Assembly (NCBI RefSeq): GCF_001953985.1
Contig: NZ_MBEI01000032.1
Location: 1-64,000 of the forward strand
Length of the DNA: 64,000 bases
DNA from: Mycobacterium colombiense
Lineage (GTDB): Bacteria > Actinomycetota > Actinomycetes > Mycobacteriales > Mycobacteriaceae
Direction of reading: 5' to 3'
The notes below the pieces were generated by a model that saw only the letters and a list, made by a program, of their open reading frames with translations, was not told where the DNA came from and made no database searches. Position numbers and translations under genes: made by a program. Shown piece by piece: positions 27,504 through 41,465 of this stretch; position 1 is the stretch's first letter, and each line of letters opens with the position of its first letter.

Positions 27504-28112
27504 TTGGCGATATTCCTCATCGATCTGCTTCCCGACGACATGGAGCGCCGCCTGGGTGACGCCCTTGCGGTGTACGTGGACGCGATGCGCTACCCGCGGG
27601 GTACCGAGAACCAGCGCGCCGCGATGTGGCTGGAACACATCCGGCGCCGCGGCTGGCAGGGTGCCGGCGTCGTCGAGACTCAGGAAGCCGAAGACGCAGG
27701 CGCACAACCGCCCTCGGCGGAGGAGCTGGCCGGTGCCCCGCTGCTCGGTGTGGCCTATGGCTACCCCGGCGCGCCCGGGCAATGGTGGCAGCAGCAGGTC
27801 GTGCTGGGCATGCAGCGCGGCGGCTCGCCGCCCCAGGAGATCTCCCGGCTGATGGACAGCTACTTCGAGCTGACCGAGCTGCACATCCATCCCCGCGCCC
27901 AGGGCCGCGGTCTCGGCGAGGCGTTGGTCCGACGGCTGCTCGCCGGACGCGCCGAGCAGAATGTGCTGCTCTCGACGCCGGAAACCAATGGCGAACCCAA
28001 CCGCGCCTGGCGGTTGTACCGGCGTTTGGGTTTCACCGACGTCATCCGCGGCTACCACTTCGCCGGCGACCCGCGGGCGTTTGCGATTCTGGGCCGCAAG
28101 CTGCCTCTGTGA
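27504..28112 (+). CDS. GNAT family N-acetyltransferase, Rv2170 orthologue
   Basis: 202 residues starting at TTG 27504 with the strong SD GAGGAGGAG 8 nt upstream (product MAIFLIDLLPDDMERRL). GNAT fold: the acetyl-CoA motif A is 'ELHIHPRAQGRGLGEALVRR', and the C-terminal 'RAWRLYRRLGFTDVIRGYHF' is the usual motif B. Cytosolic. I recall reports that Rv2170 acetylates a TCA-cycle enzyme and isoniazid, but the sequence alone does not give the acceptor. It is followed 70 bp later by lppM on the same strand. Confidence 0.92.
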   Translation: MAIFLIDLLPDDMERRLGDALAVYVDAMRYPRGTENQRAAMWLEHIRRRGWQGAGVVETQEAEDAGAQPPSAEELAGAPLLGVAYGYPGAPGQWWQQQVVLGMQRGGSPPQEISRLMDSYFELTELHIHPRAQGRGLGEALVRRLLAGRAEQNVLLSTPETNGEPNRAWRLYRRLGFTDVIRGYHFAGDPRAFAILGRKLPL

Positions 28113-28142
28113 CACCCGGACCGGGCACGCATCGGAAGACTC

Positions 28143-28156
28143 CACTTATTTAAGTG
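28143..28156. promoter_or_regulatory. CACTTA-TT-TAAGTG palindrome upstream of lppM
   Basis: Perfect 6-bp arms around TT, the only AT-rich element in the gap between the GNAT gene and lppM. It looks like a small dimeric-regulator operator, or part of a promoter (TATTTA inside it). Confidence 0.4.
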
Positions 28157-28179
28157 GCACATCGGATCTGGCACGATGA

Positions 28180-31113
<2,934 letters not shown>

Positions 31114-31117
31114 GCCG

Positions 31118-32659
31118 ATGACGACGCCCACGGACGCCCCGGCAGCGGATTCGCCGGCCGCCAAACCCTCTCGCGGCGAATGGTTTTCCCGGCTGAAGGC
31201 GTTCGTCGCGTCCGGCGACTCCGGTCCGGCGAAGCTGGGCATGCTGGGATCGGTGCTGATCACACTGGGCGGGCTGGGCGCGGGCAGCACCCGCCAGCAC
31301 GACCCGCTGCTCGAGTCAATGCACATGTCCTGGTTGCGTTTTGGCCACGGCCTGGTGCTGTCGTCGATCGTGTTGTGGACCGGCGTCGGCCTGATGCTGA
31401 TCGCGTGGCTGGCCCTAGGCCGTCGGGTGCTGGCCGGCGAGGCGAGCGAGTTCGTCATGAAAGCCACCACCGGCTTCTGGCTGGCGCCGTTGCTGGTGTC
31501 GGTACCCGTCTTCAGCCGGGACACCTACTCGTATCTGGCGCAGGGCGCGCTGCTGCGCGACGGCCTGGACCCGTACGCGGTGGGACCGGTCGCCAACCCA
31601 AACAGCCTGCTGGACAACGTGAGTCCCATCTGGTCGATCACGACGGCACCCTATGGCCCGGTCTTCATCCTGGTGGCGAAGGTCATCACCATCATCGTGG
31701 GCAACAACGTGGTGGCGGGCACCGCATTGCTGCGGCTGTGCATGCTGCCCGGCCTGGTGTTGCTGGTGTGGGCGACGCCCCGCGTGGCGCGGCACCTGGG
31801 CACCGACGGTTCGACGGCGCTGTGGATCTGCGTGCTCAACCCCTTGGTGCTCATCCATCTGATGGGCGGGGTGCACAACGAGATGCTGATGGTGGGCCTG
31901 ATGGCCGCCGGCATCGCGCTGACGTTCGCCGCCCGCCACGTCGCGGGCATCACGCTGATCACCGTCGCCATCGCGGTCAAGGCCACCGCCGGCATCGCGC
32001 TGCCCTTCCTGGTGTGGGTGTGGATGCGGCACCTGCGCGACCGGCGGGGATATCGGCCGGTGCCAGCGTTTTTCGCCGCCACGGCACTGTCGCTGCTGAT
32101 CTTCGCCGTGGCCTTCGCGATCCTGTCCGCGGTCGCCGGCGTCGGCCTGGGCTGGTTGACCGCGCTGGCCGGATCGGTGAAGATCATCAACTGGCTGACC
32201 GTGCCGACCGCGGCGGCCAACCTGATCCACGCGATCGGCAGCGGCTTCTTCCCGGTGAGCTTTTACCCGATCCTGCGCGTCACCCGGCTGGTCGGCATCG
32301 CGGTCATCGCAATCTCGCTGCCGCTGTTGTGGTGGCGGTTCCGCCGCGACGACCGGGCCGCGCTGACCGGCATCGCGTGGTCGATGCTGATCGTGGTGCT
32401 GTTCGTGCCGGCCGCCCTGCCCTGGTACTACTCGTGGCCGCTGGCGATCGTGGCCCCGCTGGCGCAGTCGCGGCGGGCGGTCGCGATCATCGGCGGCTTG
32501 TCGACCTGGGTGATGGTGATCTTCAAACCCGATGGCTCGCACGGCATGTACTCGTGGCTGCACTTCTCGCTGGCCACCGCGTGCGCGCTGATCGCCGGGT
32601 ACAGCCTGTACCGGGCTCCCGCGCGGCGAGCCGAGCGAGCCGACGTCTCCGCCGGATGA
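31118..32659 (+). CDS. mptA: alpha-(1->6)-mannopyranosyltransferase MptA
   Basis: 513-residue GT-C family membrane enzyme that uses decaprenyl-phosphomannose to extend the lipomannan alpha-1,6 backbone on the periplasmic face. About 12 helices. The GT-C catalytic loop after the first helices reads 'FSRDTYSYLAQGALLRDGLD'. 'NPLVLIHLMGGVHNEMLMVG' is typical of the mycobacterial MptA/MptB pair. Starts 4 nt after the idsA2 stop, so probably co-transcribed with the prenyl synthase, linking lipid carrier supply and mannan synthesis. Confidence 0.95.
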   Translation: MTTPTDAPAADSPAAKPSRGEWFSRLKAFVASGDSGPAKLGMLGSVLITLGGLGAGSTRQHDPLLESMHMSWLRFGHGLVLSSIVLWTGVGLMLIAWLALGRRVLAGEASEFVMKATTGFWLAPLLVSVPVFSRDTYSYLAQGALLRDGLDPYAVGPVANPNSLLDNVSPIWSITTAPYGPVFILVAKVITIIVGNNVVAGTALLRLCMLPGLVLLVWATPRVARHLGTDGSTALWICVLNPLVLIHLMGGVHNEMLMVGLMAAGIALTFAARHVAGITLITVAIAVKATAGIALPFLVWVWMRHLRDRRGYRPVPAFFAATALSLLIFAVAFAILSAVAGVGLGWLTALAGSVKIINWLTVPTAAANLIHAIGSGFFPVSFYPILRVTRLVGIAVIAISLPLLWWRFRRDDRAALTGIAWSMLIVVLFVPAALPWYYSWPLAIVAPLAQSRRAVAIIGGLSTWVMVIFKPDGSHGMYSWLHFSLATACALIAGYSLYRAPARRAERADVSAG

Positions 32660-32669
32660 GCGATCGGGC

Positions 32670-33074
32670 TCAGTAGGCCATCGCCTGCGCCCGGCGCACG
32701 ACTTCCCGCGCCTGGTGGGCGTGCAGGGCGTCGACGGGACGGGCGTTGTTGAGAGCATCCCGGCTGCCGTCGCGGGTGACCGTCAACGAGGGGTCGCGGG
32801 TGAACAACCAGCGCACGATCTCGGTGTCGTGGTAGCCGCCGTCGTGCAGGATCGTCAACAATCCCGGCAGGCTCTTGACCACCTCACCGGACTTGGTGAA
32901 GAACACCTGCGGCACCACCAGTCCCTCGTCGCGGCGAACCGCAACCAGGTGCCCCTCCCGGAGTTGCTGGTGCACCTTGGTGACCGGCACCCCCATCAAT
33001 TCGGCGACCCGCTTCAGGTCATAGATCGGCTCGTCGGGTTCTAGCACATCGTCGCCGGCCGGAATACTGCTCAT
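32670..33074 (-). CDS. DNA-binding wHTH protein, Rv2175c orthologue
   Basis: 134 residues. The helix-turn-helix region 'YDLKRVAELMGVPVTKVHQQ' near 18-37 is followed by 'LREGHLVAVRRDEG' (wing), and a conserved C-terminal helix 'HAHQAREVVRRAQAMAY' closes it. The tuberculosis protein is a known substrate of PknL, phosphorylated on an N-terminal Thr that lies in a segment this protein lacks: here it starts at MSSIPAGDDVLEPDEP. TACACT (33087-33082) lies 7 nt before the ATG, so translation is probably leaderless. Divergent from pknL, sharing an 80-bp region. Confidence 0.93.
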   Translation of the reverse strand: MSSIPAGDDVLEPDEPIYDLKRVAELMGVPVTKVHQQLREGHLVAVRRDEGLVVPQVFFTKSGEVVKSLPGLLTILHDGGYHDTEIVRWLFTRDPSLTVTRDGSRDALNNARPVDALHAHQAREVVRRAQAMAY

Positions 33075-33081
33075 CCGGGCA

Positions 33082-33087
33082 AGTGTA
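33082..33087 (-). promoter_or_regulatory. -10 box of the Rv2175c orthologue (leaderless)
   Basis: TACACT on the minus strand, 7 nt before the ATG at 33074; a TANNNT box at this distance puts the transcription start at the start codon. Confidence 0.55.
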
Positions 33088-33142
33088 GGCCTAGATGGCC
33101 GCGTTGAGCCCGTGTTCTACCGGCCAATCACGGCCGCACACC

Positions 33143-33148
33143 TACGAT
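33143..33148 (+). promoter_or_regulatory. -10 box of pknL (leaderless)
   Basis: TACGAT, 6 nt before GTG 33155. With the divergent TACACT box it forms a compact back-to-back promoter pair. Confidence 0.5.
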
Positions 33149-33154
33149 GGCCCC

Positions 33155-34474
33155 GTGGCCCAAGCTGAATCGCCCGGCCCTCCCCCGCGACCGGGCGAGA
33201 CCCCCGCTTCGGGGCGGCCCGGCCCGCACCGTCGCCGACCCGAGACCGGGTCGGTCGACCCGCTGGACGACACTTTGCTGGACGGCCGCTACCTGGTTCA
33301 GTCAAGGATCGCCAGCGGCGGCACCTCGACGGTGTATCGCGGCCTGGACACCCGGCTCGACCGTCCCGTCGCGGTGAAGGTTATGGATTCCCGCTACGCC
33401 GGCGACGAGCAATTCCTGACCCGCTTCCAGCGCGAGGCGCAAACCGTAGCCCGGTTGAAGGATCCCGGGCTGGTGGCGGTCTACGACCAGGGCCTAGACG
33501 CCCGGCACCCGTTCCTGGTGATGGAGCTCATCGAGGGCGGCACGCTGCGCGAACTGCTGGGCGAGCGCGGACCCATGCCGCCGTACGCCGTGGCGGCGGT
33601 GCTTCGTCCGGTGCTCGGCGGGCTGGCCGCCGCCCACCGGGCCGGCCTGGTGCACCGCGACGTCAAACCCGAGAACGTGCTGATCTCCGACGACGGCGAG
33701 GTGAAAATCGCCGACTTCGGTTTGGTCCGAGCCGTCGCGGCCGCCGGAATCACCTCCACCAGCGTGATTTTGGGCACCGCGGCCTACCTGTCGCCCGAGC
33801 AGGTGCGCGACGGCGACGCCAGTCCGCGCAGCGACGTCTACTCCGCGGGGATCATGACCTATGAGCTGCTGACCGGGCGCACCCCGTTCACCGGCGACTC
33901 GGCGTTGTCGCTCGCCTACCAGCGGCTAGACACCGACGTGCCGCCGCCCAGCGCGGTCATCGACGGTGTGCCCGCGCAGTTCGACGAATTCGTCGAGCGC
34001 GCGACGTCCCGCGACCCGGCGCAGCGCTATGCCGACGCGATCGAGATGCGCGCCGACCTGGACGCGATCGCCGAAGAGCTTGCGCTGCCGAGCTTTCGGG
34101 TGCCGGCACCCCGCAACTCCGCACAACACCGGTCGGCGGCGCTGCAGCGCAGCCAGGCCCCCCAGCGGCCGCCCACCGCGCAGCAGCCCGCGCCGCCCGG
34201 CCCGGCGCCGGTGCGTCAGCCCACTCGCCAGATGACGCGGGGGCCCGAGGACTGGCCGGAGCCGGCACGCCCGGCGCAGATCGACGACGAGGACGATCAC
34301 GAATACGAGTCGGTCGCAGGCGAATTCGCGGGAATCCCGATCAGCGAATTCGTCTGGGCGCGCCAGCACAACCGGCGAATGGTGCTGGTCTGGGTGGCGC
34401 TGGTGCTGGCGATCACCGGGCTGGTCGCCACCGCGGCGTGGACGATCGGAAGCAACCTGAACGGGTTGCTCTAG
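33155..34474 (+). CDS. pknL: serine/threonine protein kinase PknL
   Basis: 439 residues. Kinase domain about 45-310: Gly loop 'IASGGTSTVYRG', Lys in 'RPVAVKVMDSRYAGDEQF', catalytic 'LVHRDVKPENVLISDD', 'IADFGLVRAV', and activation loop 'TSTSVILGTAAYLSPEQVR'. A Pro/Gln-rich linker (about 320-390) leads to the single helix 'VLVWVALVLAITGLVATAAW' and an 8-residue tail with no extracellular sensor domain, as in tuberculosis PknL. Start GTG 33155 is leaderless by the TACGAT box. Its known target is the divergently encoded DNA-binding protein, so kinase and substrate share one intergenic region. Confidence 0.96.
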   Translation: MAQAESPGPPPRPGETPASGRPGPHRRRPETGSVDPLDDTLLDGRYLVQSRIASGGTSTVYRGLDTRLDRPVAVKVMDSRYAGDEQFLTRFQREAQTVARLKDPGLVAVYDQGLDARHPFLVMELIEGGTLRELLGERGPMPPYAVAAVLRPVLGGLAAAHRAGLVHRDVKPENVLISDDGEVKIADFGLVRAVAAAGITSTSVILGTAAYLSPEQVRDGDASPRSDVYSAGIMTYELLTGRTPFTGDSALSLAYQRLDTDVPPPSAVIDGVPAQFDEFVERATSRDPAQRYADAIEMRADLDAIAEELALPSFRVPAPRNSAQHRSAALQRSQAPQRPPTAQQPAPPGPAPVRQPTRQMTRGPEDWPEPARPAQIDDEDDHEYESVAGEFAGIPISEFVWARQHNRRMVLVWVALVLAITGLVATAAWTIGSNLNGLL

Positions 34475-34475
34475 C

Positions 34476-34505
34476 GGCCGGGCGCCGGCGACCAGCACCC
34501 CGGCC
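34476..34505 (+). terminator. possible terminator after pknL
   Basis: GGCCGGG (34476-34482) pairs with CCCGGCC (34499-34505), starting 2 nt after the pknL stop; no U-tract. It separates pknL from the AT-rich promoter of the next gene. Confidence 0.4.
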
Positions 34506-34577
34506 CAGGCGACACGAATCTTAACGTAATCACAAAGTTCTCTTATTTTTCTTAATTTTGGTGTACCGTGCTACTGC
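34506..34577 (+). promoter_or_regulatory. AT-rich promoter of the FAD oxidoreductase gene
   Basis: TTAACGTAATCACAAAG and the T-rich run TCTTATTTTTCTTAATTTTG lead to TACCGT (34564-34569), 8 nt before the ATG: a leaderless arrangement. Its AT content contrasts with the flanks. Confidence 0.5.
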
Positions 34578-37423
<2,846 letters not shown>

Positions 37424-37500
37424 TTAGCCAAGGCACGGGGGCCCCAGGTCAGAGTTGATCTGCGGGAATTCGACTCGGCGGACCCGTTCCGGTCGCCCGC

Positions 37501-37983
37501 TCAGTCCCCCGACGTGATGAGCCGGTATCTGCGGAGCTGATCGCGCGCGTCGACCAGCGCGTCGTGCGCATCGGACGGCCGCGGCGGCATCCGCGGGCTG
37601 CCCCGGTCCTCCCACAGTTGCCGCAGCTCGCGGGTGAAACGGGGGATGGATCGCGGCAGCTCCGGCATGGTCCCCCACAGCTGGCACAACGCCACGTGGT
37701 CGTAGGCCGCCACCCAGGCCCACAGCTCGATCGGCTCGGCGCCGCCGACCCCGAAGAAGCCCTCCAGGTCTTCGCGGATCTGGCGGCGGGAGCGCCACAG
37801 CTGCGACGCCGGCGGCGGCAACTTGGGCAGCACGTTGGCGCGCACCCAGGGCCCGGCGCGCTCGGGGTCGAATTCCGTGGACACCGCGTAGTACTCGCGG
37901 CCGTCTTCGGCGGCCACCCCGATAGAGATCAGCTCGATGGTGCGGCCGTCCTCGATGAATTCGGTGTCGTAGAAGTACCGCAC
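37501..37983 (-). CDS. RNase AS, DEDD 3'-exoribonuclease (Rv2179c orthologue)
   Basis: 160 residues from GTG 37983 (MRYFYDTEFIEDGRTIEL). DEDD residues are visible: D and E in 'FYDTEFIEDG', the middle Asp in 'LWAWVAAYDHVALCQLWG', and the last Asp in 'DAHDALVDARDQLRRYRLI' with a conserved His before it. The orthologue is known as RNase AS, a small RNase-T-like enzyme that removes 3' adenylates from RNA. The upstream frame is open through the next gene, but homology starts at this GTG. Nothing suggests an operon with aroG (86-bp gap). Confidence 0.93.
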   Translation of the reverse strand: MRYFYDTEFIEDGRTIELISIGVAAEDGREYYAVSTEFDPERAGPWVRANVLPKLPPPASQLWRSRRQIREDLEGFFGVGGAEPIELWAWVAAYDHVALCQLWGTMPELPRSIPRFTRELRQLWEDRGSPRMPPRPSDAHDALVDARDQLRRYRLITSGD

Positions 37984-38006
37984 CGGAGACAGCCTAGGGA
38001 CGCGGG

Positions 38007-38891
38007 CTAACGACTGATCAGGATGGGGCCGGTGGGCGCCGGCGCGGGGTGGACCTCCTGGTCCAGCGTGGCGTCGACGGTGCGTTGGTCGGGCAACCGC
38101 GGTGTGCCGGCGATGGCGCACTGCAAGTACAGCTTGGCCCGCACCACCGGGCGGCGCAGCGTCCGCTCGCGTTGCAGTGCGCGGCGCATTTTGTCGGGTT
38201 GCGTGGAGTATCGCCAGCGGGCCCAGGGCGCGTGCGGGCGCGACAACCGGATCGCGCCGATGACCAGCAAAACGACAAGGAACATGCCCAGCAGGCCCGT
38301 CCACACCTTGCCCTTGAGCACCACCACGACGGCGAGTGGCAGCGTCAACGCCATCGCGCTGGCCACCACGGCCCGCAGCGCCGTCGATTCGGCGCTGTGC
38401 CAGATCGGCAGGAAGAACATCAGCGGGTGCAGGCCCATGATCAACAGCCCGGCCACCGCCACCGCGGCGAACACCGCGTCCACCGAGGTGCGGCCGTCCT
38501 CGGACCAGTAGACGTCGGACAGGTGCAGGATCAACGCATACTCGTCCAGAACCAGGGCGGCCCCAATACCGAAAAAGGTTGCCGCAATGGTGAATTCGGG
38601 TTCGTGGCCGTCGATGGCCAGCGTGACCAGCGTCAGGCCGGACAGCAGGGTCAGCACCACCCCGAAGGTCACGTGGTGAATGTGCACTCCGCCGACGTGG
38701 ACGTTGCGCGGGTGCCACCACCGGGTGGGCCGGCCGTTGTCCGCGCGGTGCCGGATCAACCGCACGAACGTTCTCGTGACGAAAAACGTCAGGATGAAGG
38801 CGACCAGGCAGCACAGCAGCGGCAGGTGGCCGCGGTCGTAGACGTCGTGGGCGAACCATCGGGTCACCTCGGCCACGAACGAATGGAGCAC
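38007..38891 (-). CDS. polytopic membrane protein, Rv2180c orthologue
   Basis: 294 residues with about seven helices, for instance 'LPLLCCLVAFILTFFVTRTF' (23-42), 'GVVLTLLSGLTLVTLAI' and 'VWTGLLGMFLVVLLVIGAI'. 'RWWHPRNVHVGGVHIHHVTF' is a His-rich loop (five His) between helices 1 and 2 that could hold a metal. A basic cytoplasmic stretch 'DKMRRALQRERTLRRPVVRA' follows the last helix. No enzyme family recognised. Conserved in mycobacteria next to the alpha-1,2-mannosyltransferase, which it faces divergently. Confidence 0.88.
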   Translation of the reverse strand: MLHSFVAEVTRWFAHDVYDRGHLPLLCCLVAFILTFFVTRTFVRLIRHRADNGRPTRWWHPRNVHVGGVHIHHVTFGVVLTLLSGLTLVTLAIDGHEPEFTIAATFFGIGAALVLDEYALILHLSDVYWSEDGRTSVDAVFAAVAVAGLLIMGLHPLMFFLPIWHSAESTALRAVVASAMALTLPLAVVVVLKGKVWTGLLGMFLVVLLVIGAIRLSRPHAPWARWRYSTQPDKMRRALQRERTLRRPVVRAKLYLQCAIAGTPRLPDQRTVDATLDQEVHPAPAPTGPILISR

Positions 38892-38984
38892 TCTTGAAAG
38901 CTACGCCTGTCTGCGCCGGAGCCGTGGGACCCGCGCTGCACCAGGCGGGTCGGGGCCCGGACACCCATTACGCTGTTGTGCGAC

Positions 38985-40265
38985 ATGAGTACACGGCAGG
39001 CGCCCGGCGTGGGCAATCGACCCGGGTGGGCGCTGTGGTGGGGGCTGGCTTGGCTGGTGGCCGCCGCGGGGCTGAATTATGCGGCGTGGCAGCTGTTCGG
39101 GCACACGCCCTATCGCATCGACATCGACGTCTATCAGATGGGCGCCCGGGCCTGGATGGACGGCCACCCGCTGTACCGCGGGGACGTGCTGTTCCACACG
39201 CCGATCGTGGATCTGCCGTTCACCTATCCCCCGCTGGCGGCCATCGTGTTCTGCCCGTTCGCGTGGCTGCACATGCCCACCGCCAGCGTCGCGATCACCG
39301 CGTTGACGCTGGTGCTGCTGGTCGTGTCGACCGTGATGGTGCTGACCCGCCTCGGCGTCTGGAGCACGTCGGCGACGCTGCCCGGCCCGGCCTGGGTGCG
39401 CCGGTGGTGGCTGGCGATCGTCGTCGCCGCCGCGGCGACCGTCTGGCTGGAACCGATCAGCTCGAACTTCGCCTTCGGCCAGATCAACGTGGTGCTGATG
39501 ACGCTGGTGATCGCCGACTGCGTGCCGCGGCGCACGCCGTGGCCGCGCGGGCTGCTGCTGGGCCTGGGCATGGCGCTGAAGCTGACCCCGGCCGTGTTCC
39601 TGCTCTATTTCCTGCTGCGGCGCGACACCCGAGCGGCGCTGACCGCGCTGGCGTCTTTCGTGGGGGCGACGCTGCTGGGCTTCGCGCTGGCCTGGAAAGA
39701 CTCGTGGGAGTACTGGACGCACACCGTGCTGCACACCGACCGGATCGGTTCGGCGTCGTTGAACACCGACCAGAACATCGCCGGCGCGCTGGCCCGGCTG
39801 GGGCTGGGACAGCAGGAACGGTCGCTGCTCTGGGTGGCCGCGTCGCTGCTCGTGCTGGCGGTGACGGTCTGGGCGATGCGACGGGTGCTGCACGCCGACG
39901 AGCCCACGCTCGCGCTGGTGTGCGTCGCGCTGTTCGGGCTGGTGGTGTCGCCGGTGTCGTGGTCGCACCACTGGGTCTGGGTACTGCCGGCGGTGTTGGT
40001 GACGGGGATCTTGGGCTGGCGGCGCCGCAACGCGGCGCTGATCGTGGTCAGCGTCATCGGGGTGGCGCTGATGCGCTGGTCGCCGATCGACCTGCTGCCC
40101 AAGCACCATGAGGCCAGCGCGGTCTGGTGGCGTCAGCTGGCCGGGATGTCCTACGTCTGGTGGGCGCTGGCGGTCATCGTCACGATGGGAGTCACCGTCA
40201 CGGCCCGCGGGGTAGCGCGGAATGCCGCCCCGCAGCAGTTGGCGCCGGTTACCGCAGTCGGCTAG
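38985..40265 (+). CDS. alpha-(1->2) mannosyltransferase of LM/LAM, Rv2181 orthologue
   Basis: 426-residue GT-C membrane glycosyltransferase adding single alpha-1,2 mannose branches to the lipomannan backbone. The catalytic loop after helix 1 reads '[20 protein letters not shown]', with '[20 protein letters not shown]' following. There are about ten helices, the last '[19 protein letters not shown]'. ATG 38985 chosen; a TACGCT box lies 10 nt upstream, so the leader is very short. Its 3' end overlaps that of the convergent acyltransferase gene by 4 nt. The neighbours suggest an envelope lipid role. Confidence 0.93.
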   Translation: MSTRQAPGVGNRPGWALWWGLAWLVAAAGLNYAAWQLFGHTPYRIDIDVYQMGARAWMDGHPLYRGDVLFHTPIVDLPFTYPPLAAIVFCPFAWLHMPTASVAITALTLVLLVVSTVMVLTRLGVWSTSATLPGPAWVRRWWLAIVVAAAATVWLEPISSNFAFGQINVVLMTLVIADCVPRRTPWPRGLLLGLGMALKLTPAVFLLYFLLRRDTRAALTALASFVGATLLGFALAWKDSWEYWTHTVLHTDRIGSASLNTDQNIAGALARLGLGQQERSLLWVAASLLVLAVTVWAMRRVLHADEPTLALVCVALFGLVVSPVSWSHHWVWVLPAVLVTGILGWRRRNAALIVVSVIGVALMRWSPIDLLPKHHEASAVWWRQLAGMSYVWWALAVIVTMGVTVTARGVARNAAPQQLAPVTAVG

Positions 40266-40987
40266 CCGGCGGCCGTCTCGGGAATCCGCGCGGCCTCGCC
40301 GTCGGCCGCGTCGTTACCGCCCTTTTTTAGGCTCGCCGCGTAGATGTCGACGTATTCCTGGCCGGACAGCCCCATCAGCTCGTAGATCACCTCGTCGGTG
40401 ACCGCCCGCTCGATGAAGCGGTTGCCGGCCAGCCCGTCGAAACGGGAGAAGTCCATCGGCTTGCCGAAGCGGACGGTGACCCGGCCGAACCGCAGCATGT
40501 TCGTCCCGGGCGGGTTGACGACGTTGGTGCCGATCATCGCGACCGGGATCACCGGAACGCCGGTCTCCAGGGCCAGCCGCGCCAGCCCCGTCTTGCCCTT
40601 GTAGAGCCGCCCGTCCGGCGACCGAGTGCCCTCGGGATACATGCCCAGCAACTTGCCCTGGCTCAGCACCTGCTGCGCGGTGTTCAGCGCGGCCTGGGCG
40701 CTGTCGGCGTCGGTGCGGTCGATCGGCACCTGGCCGACGGCGGTGAAGAACCACCGCTGGAACCAGCCCTTCAAACCGGTGCCGGTGAAGTATTCGGACT
40801 TGGCCAGGAACGTGATTCGGCGCCGCACCACCAGCGGAAGGTAGAAGCTGTCCATCACCGCCAGGTGGTTGCTGGCCAGTATCACCGGCCCGGAACTCGG
40901 AACGTGTTCTAAGCCTTCAACTTTCGGCCGGCCCAGCAATGACAGCAGCGGGCCGAGGAGCACGTACTTGAATAGCCAGTACCACAT
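40262..40987 (-). CDS. 1-acyl-sn-glycerol-3-phosphate acyltransferase (PlsC family), Rv2182c orthologue
   Basis: 241 residues. ATG 40987 follows GAGAGGGAGGG. The N-terminal hydrophobic segment '[17 protein letters not shown]' is followed by the acyltransferase boxes: I '[16 protein letters not shown]' (HxxxxD-type NHLAVMD), II '[15 protein letters not shown]', III '[20 protein letters not shown]' and IV '[11 protein letters not shown]'. Peripheral membrane enzyme that acylates lysophosphatidate. C-terminus ends in a charged tail ([15 protein letters not shown]). An essential step of phospholipid and PIM precursor synthesis. Confidence 0.94.
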   Translation of the reverse strand: MWYWLFKYVLLGPLLSLLGRPKVEGLEHVPSSGPVILASNHLAVMDSFYLPLVVRRRITFLAKSEYFTGTGLKGWFQRWFFTAVGQVPIDRTDADSAQAALNTAQQVLSQGKLLGMYPEGTRSPDGRLYKGKTGLARLALETGVPVIPVAMIGTNVVNPPGTNMLRFGRVTVRFGKPMDFSRFDGLAGNRFIERAVTDEVIYELMGLSGQEYVDIYAASLKKGGNDAADGEAARIPETAAG

Positions 40988-41072
40988 GGCCCTCCCTCTC
41001 GGCTTTACCGCTGATGTTCTGCGCCAACTGTACCCATCCCCACCCGAACCGACCACCTGCGACGCAGGCCGC

Positions 41073-41465
41073 TCACTCCTCGAGCGTGACCGGGATGGGC
41101 TGATAGCGGGTCCGCGTCGCGGCGTCTTGGGTATCGCCCGGCGCACCTTGCCCGCCGCCGGGCGGACCGTCCGGCGGTTCCGGCGTCGGCTTGGCGGACC
41201 GGTCCATGTCGTTGACGATGTCGCGGATCACCTCGAGCAGGGCGATGCTGTGGTCGGCGATCGCGGAGAGCAACGGGTGCTGGTCGCCCGTCGCCAACGC
41301 GGCCAGCGCGCACACCGGGCACCACACCTGCTGGCACTTGCCGGTGCCGACACCGGCGCCGGCCGTCAGCGCCGCCGCCGCGCGCACCGCGGGGTCGATG
41401 CCGTCCAGGATCGTCTGGGCGAGCCTGCGCAGTTCCGGGCCGATGTCGGAATGAGCCCCACTCAC
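41073..41465 (-). CDS. conserved small Cys-containing protein, Rv2183c orthologue
   Basis: 130 residues. GTG 41465 overlaps the stop of the P-loop ATPase gene (GTGA) and has GGAGG 10 nt upstream. The helical N-terminus ('IGPELRRLAQTILDGIDPAV') is followed by 'GKCQQVWCPVCALAAL' with three Cys, a zinc-ribbon-like cluster, then an acidic helix and a disordered Pro/Gly-rich end. Actinobacteria-specific and always beside the ATPase, which suggests a partner role. I recognise no domain. Confidence 0.85.
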   Translation of the reverse strand: MSGAHSDIGPELRRLAQTILDGIDPAVRAAAALTAGAGVGTGKCQQVWCPVCALAALATGDQHPLLSAIADHSIALLEVIRDIVNDMDRSAKPTPEPPDGPPGGGQGAPGDTQDAATRTRYQPIPVTLEE

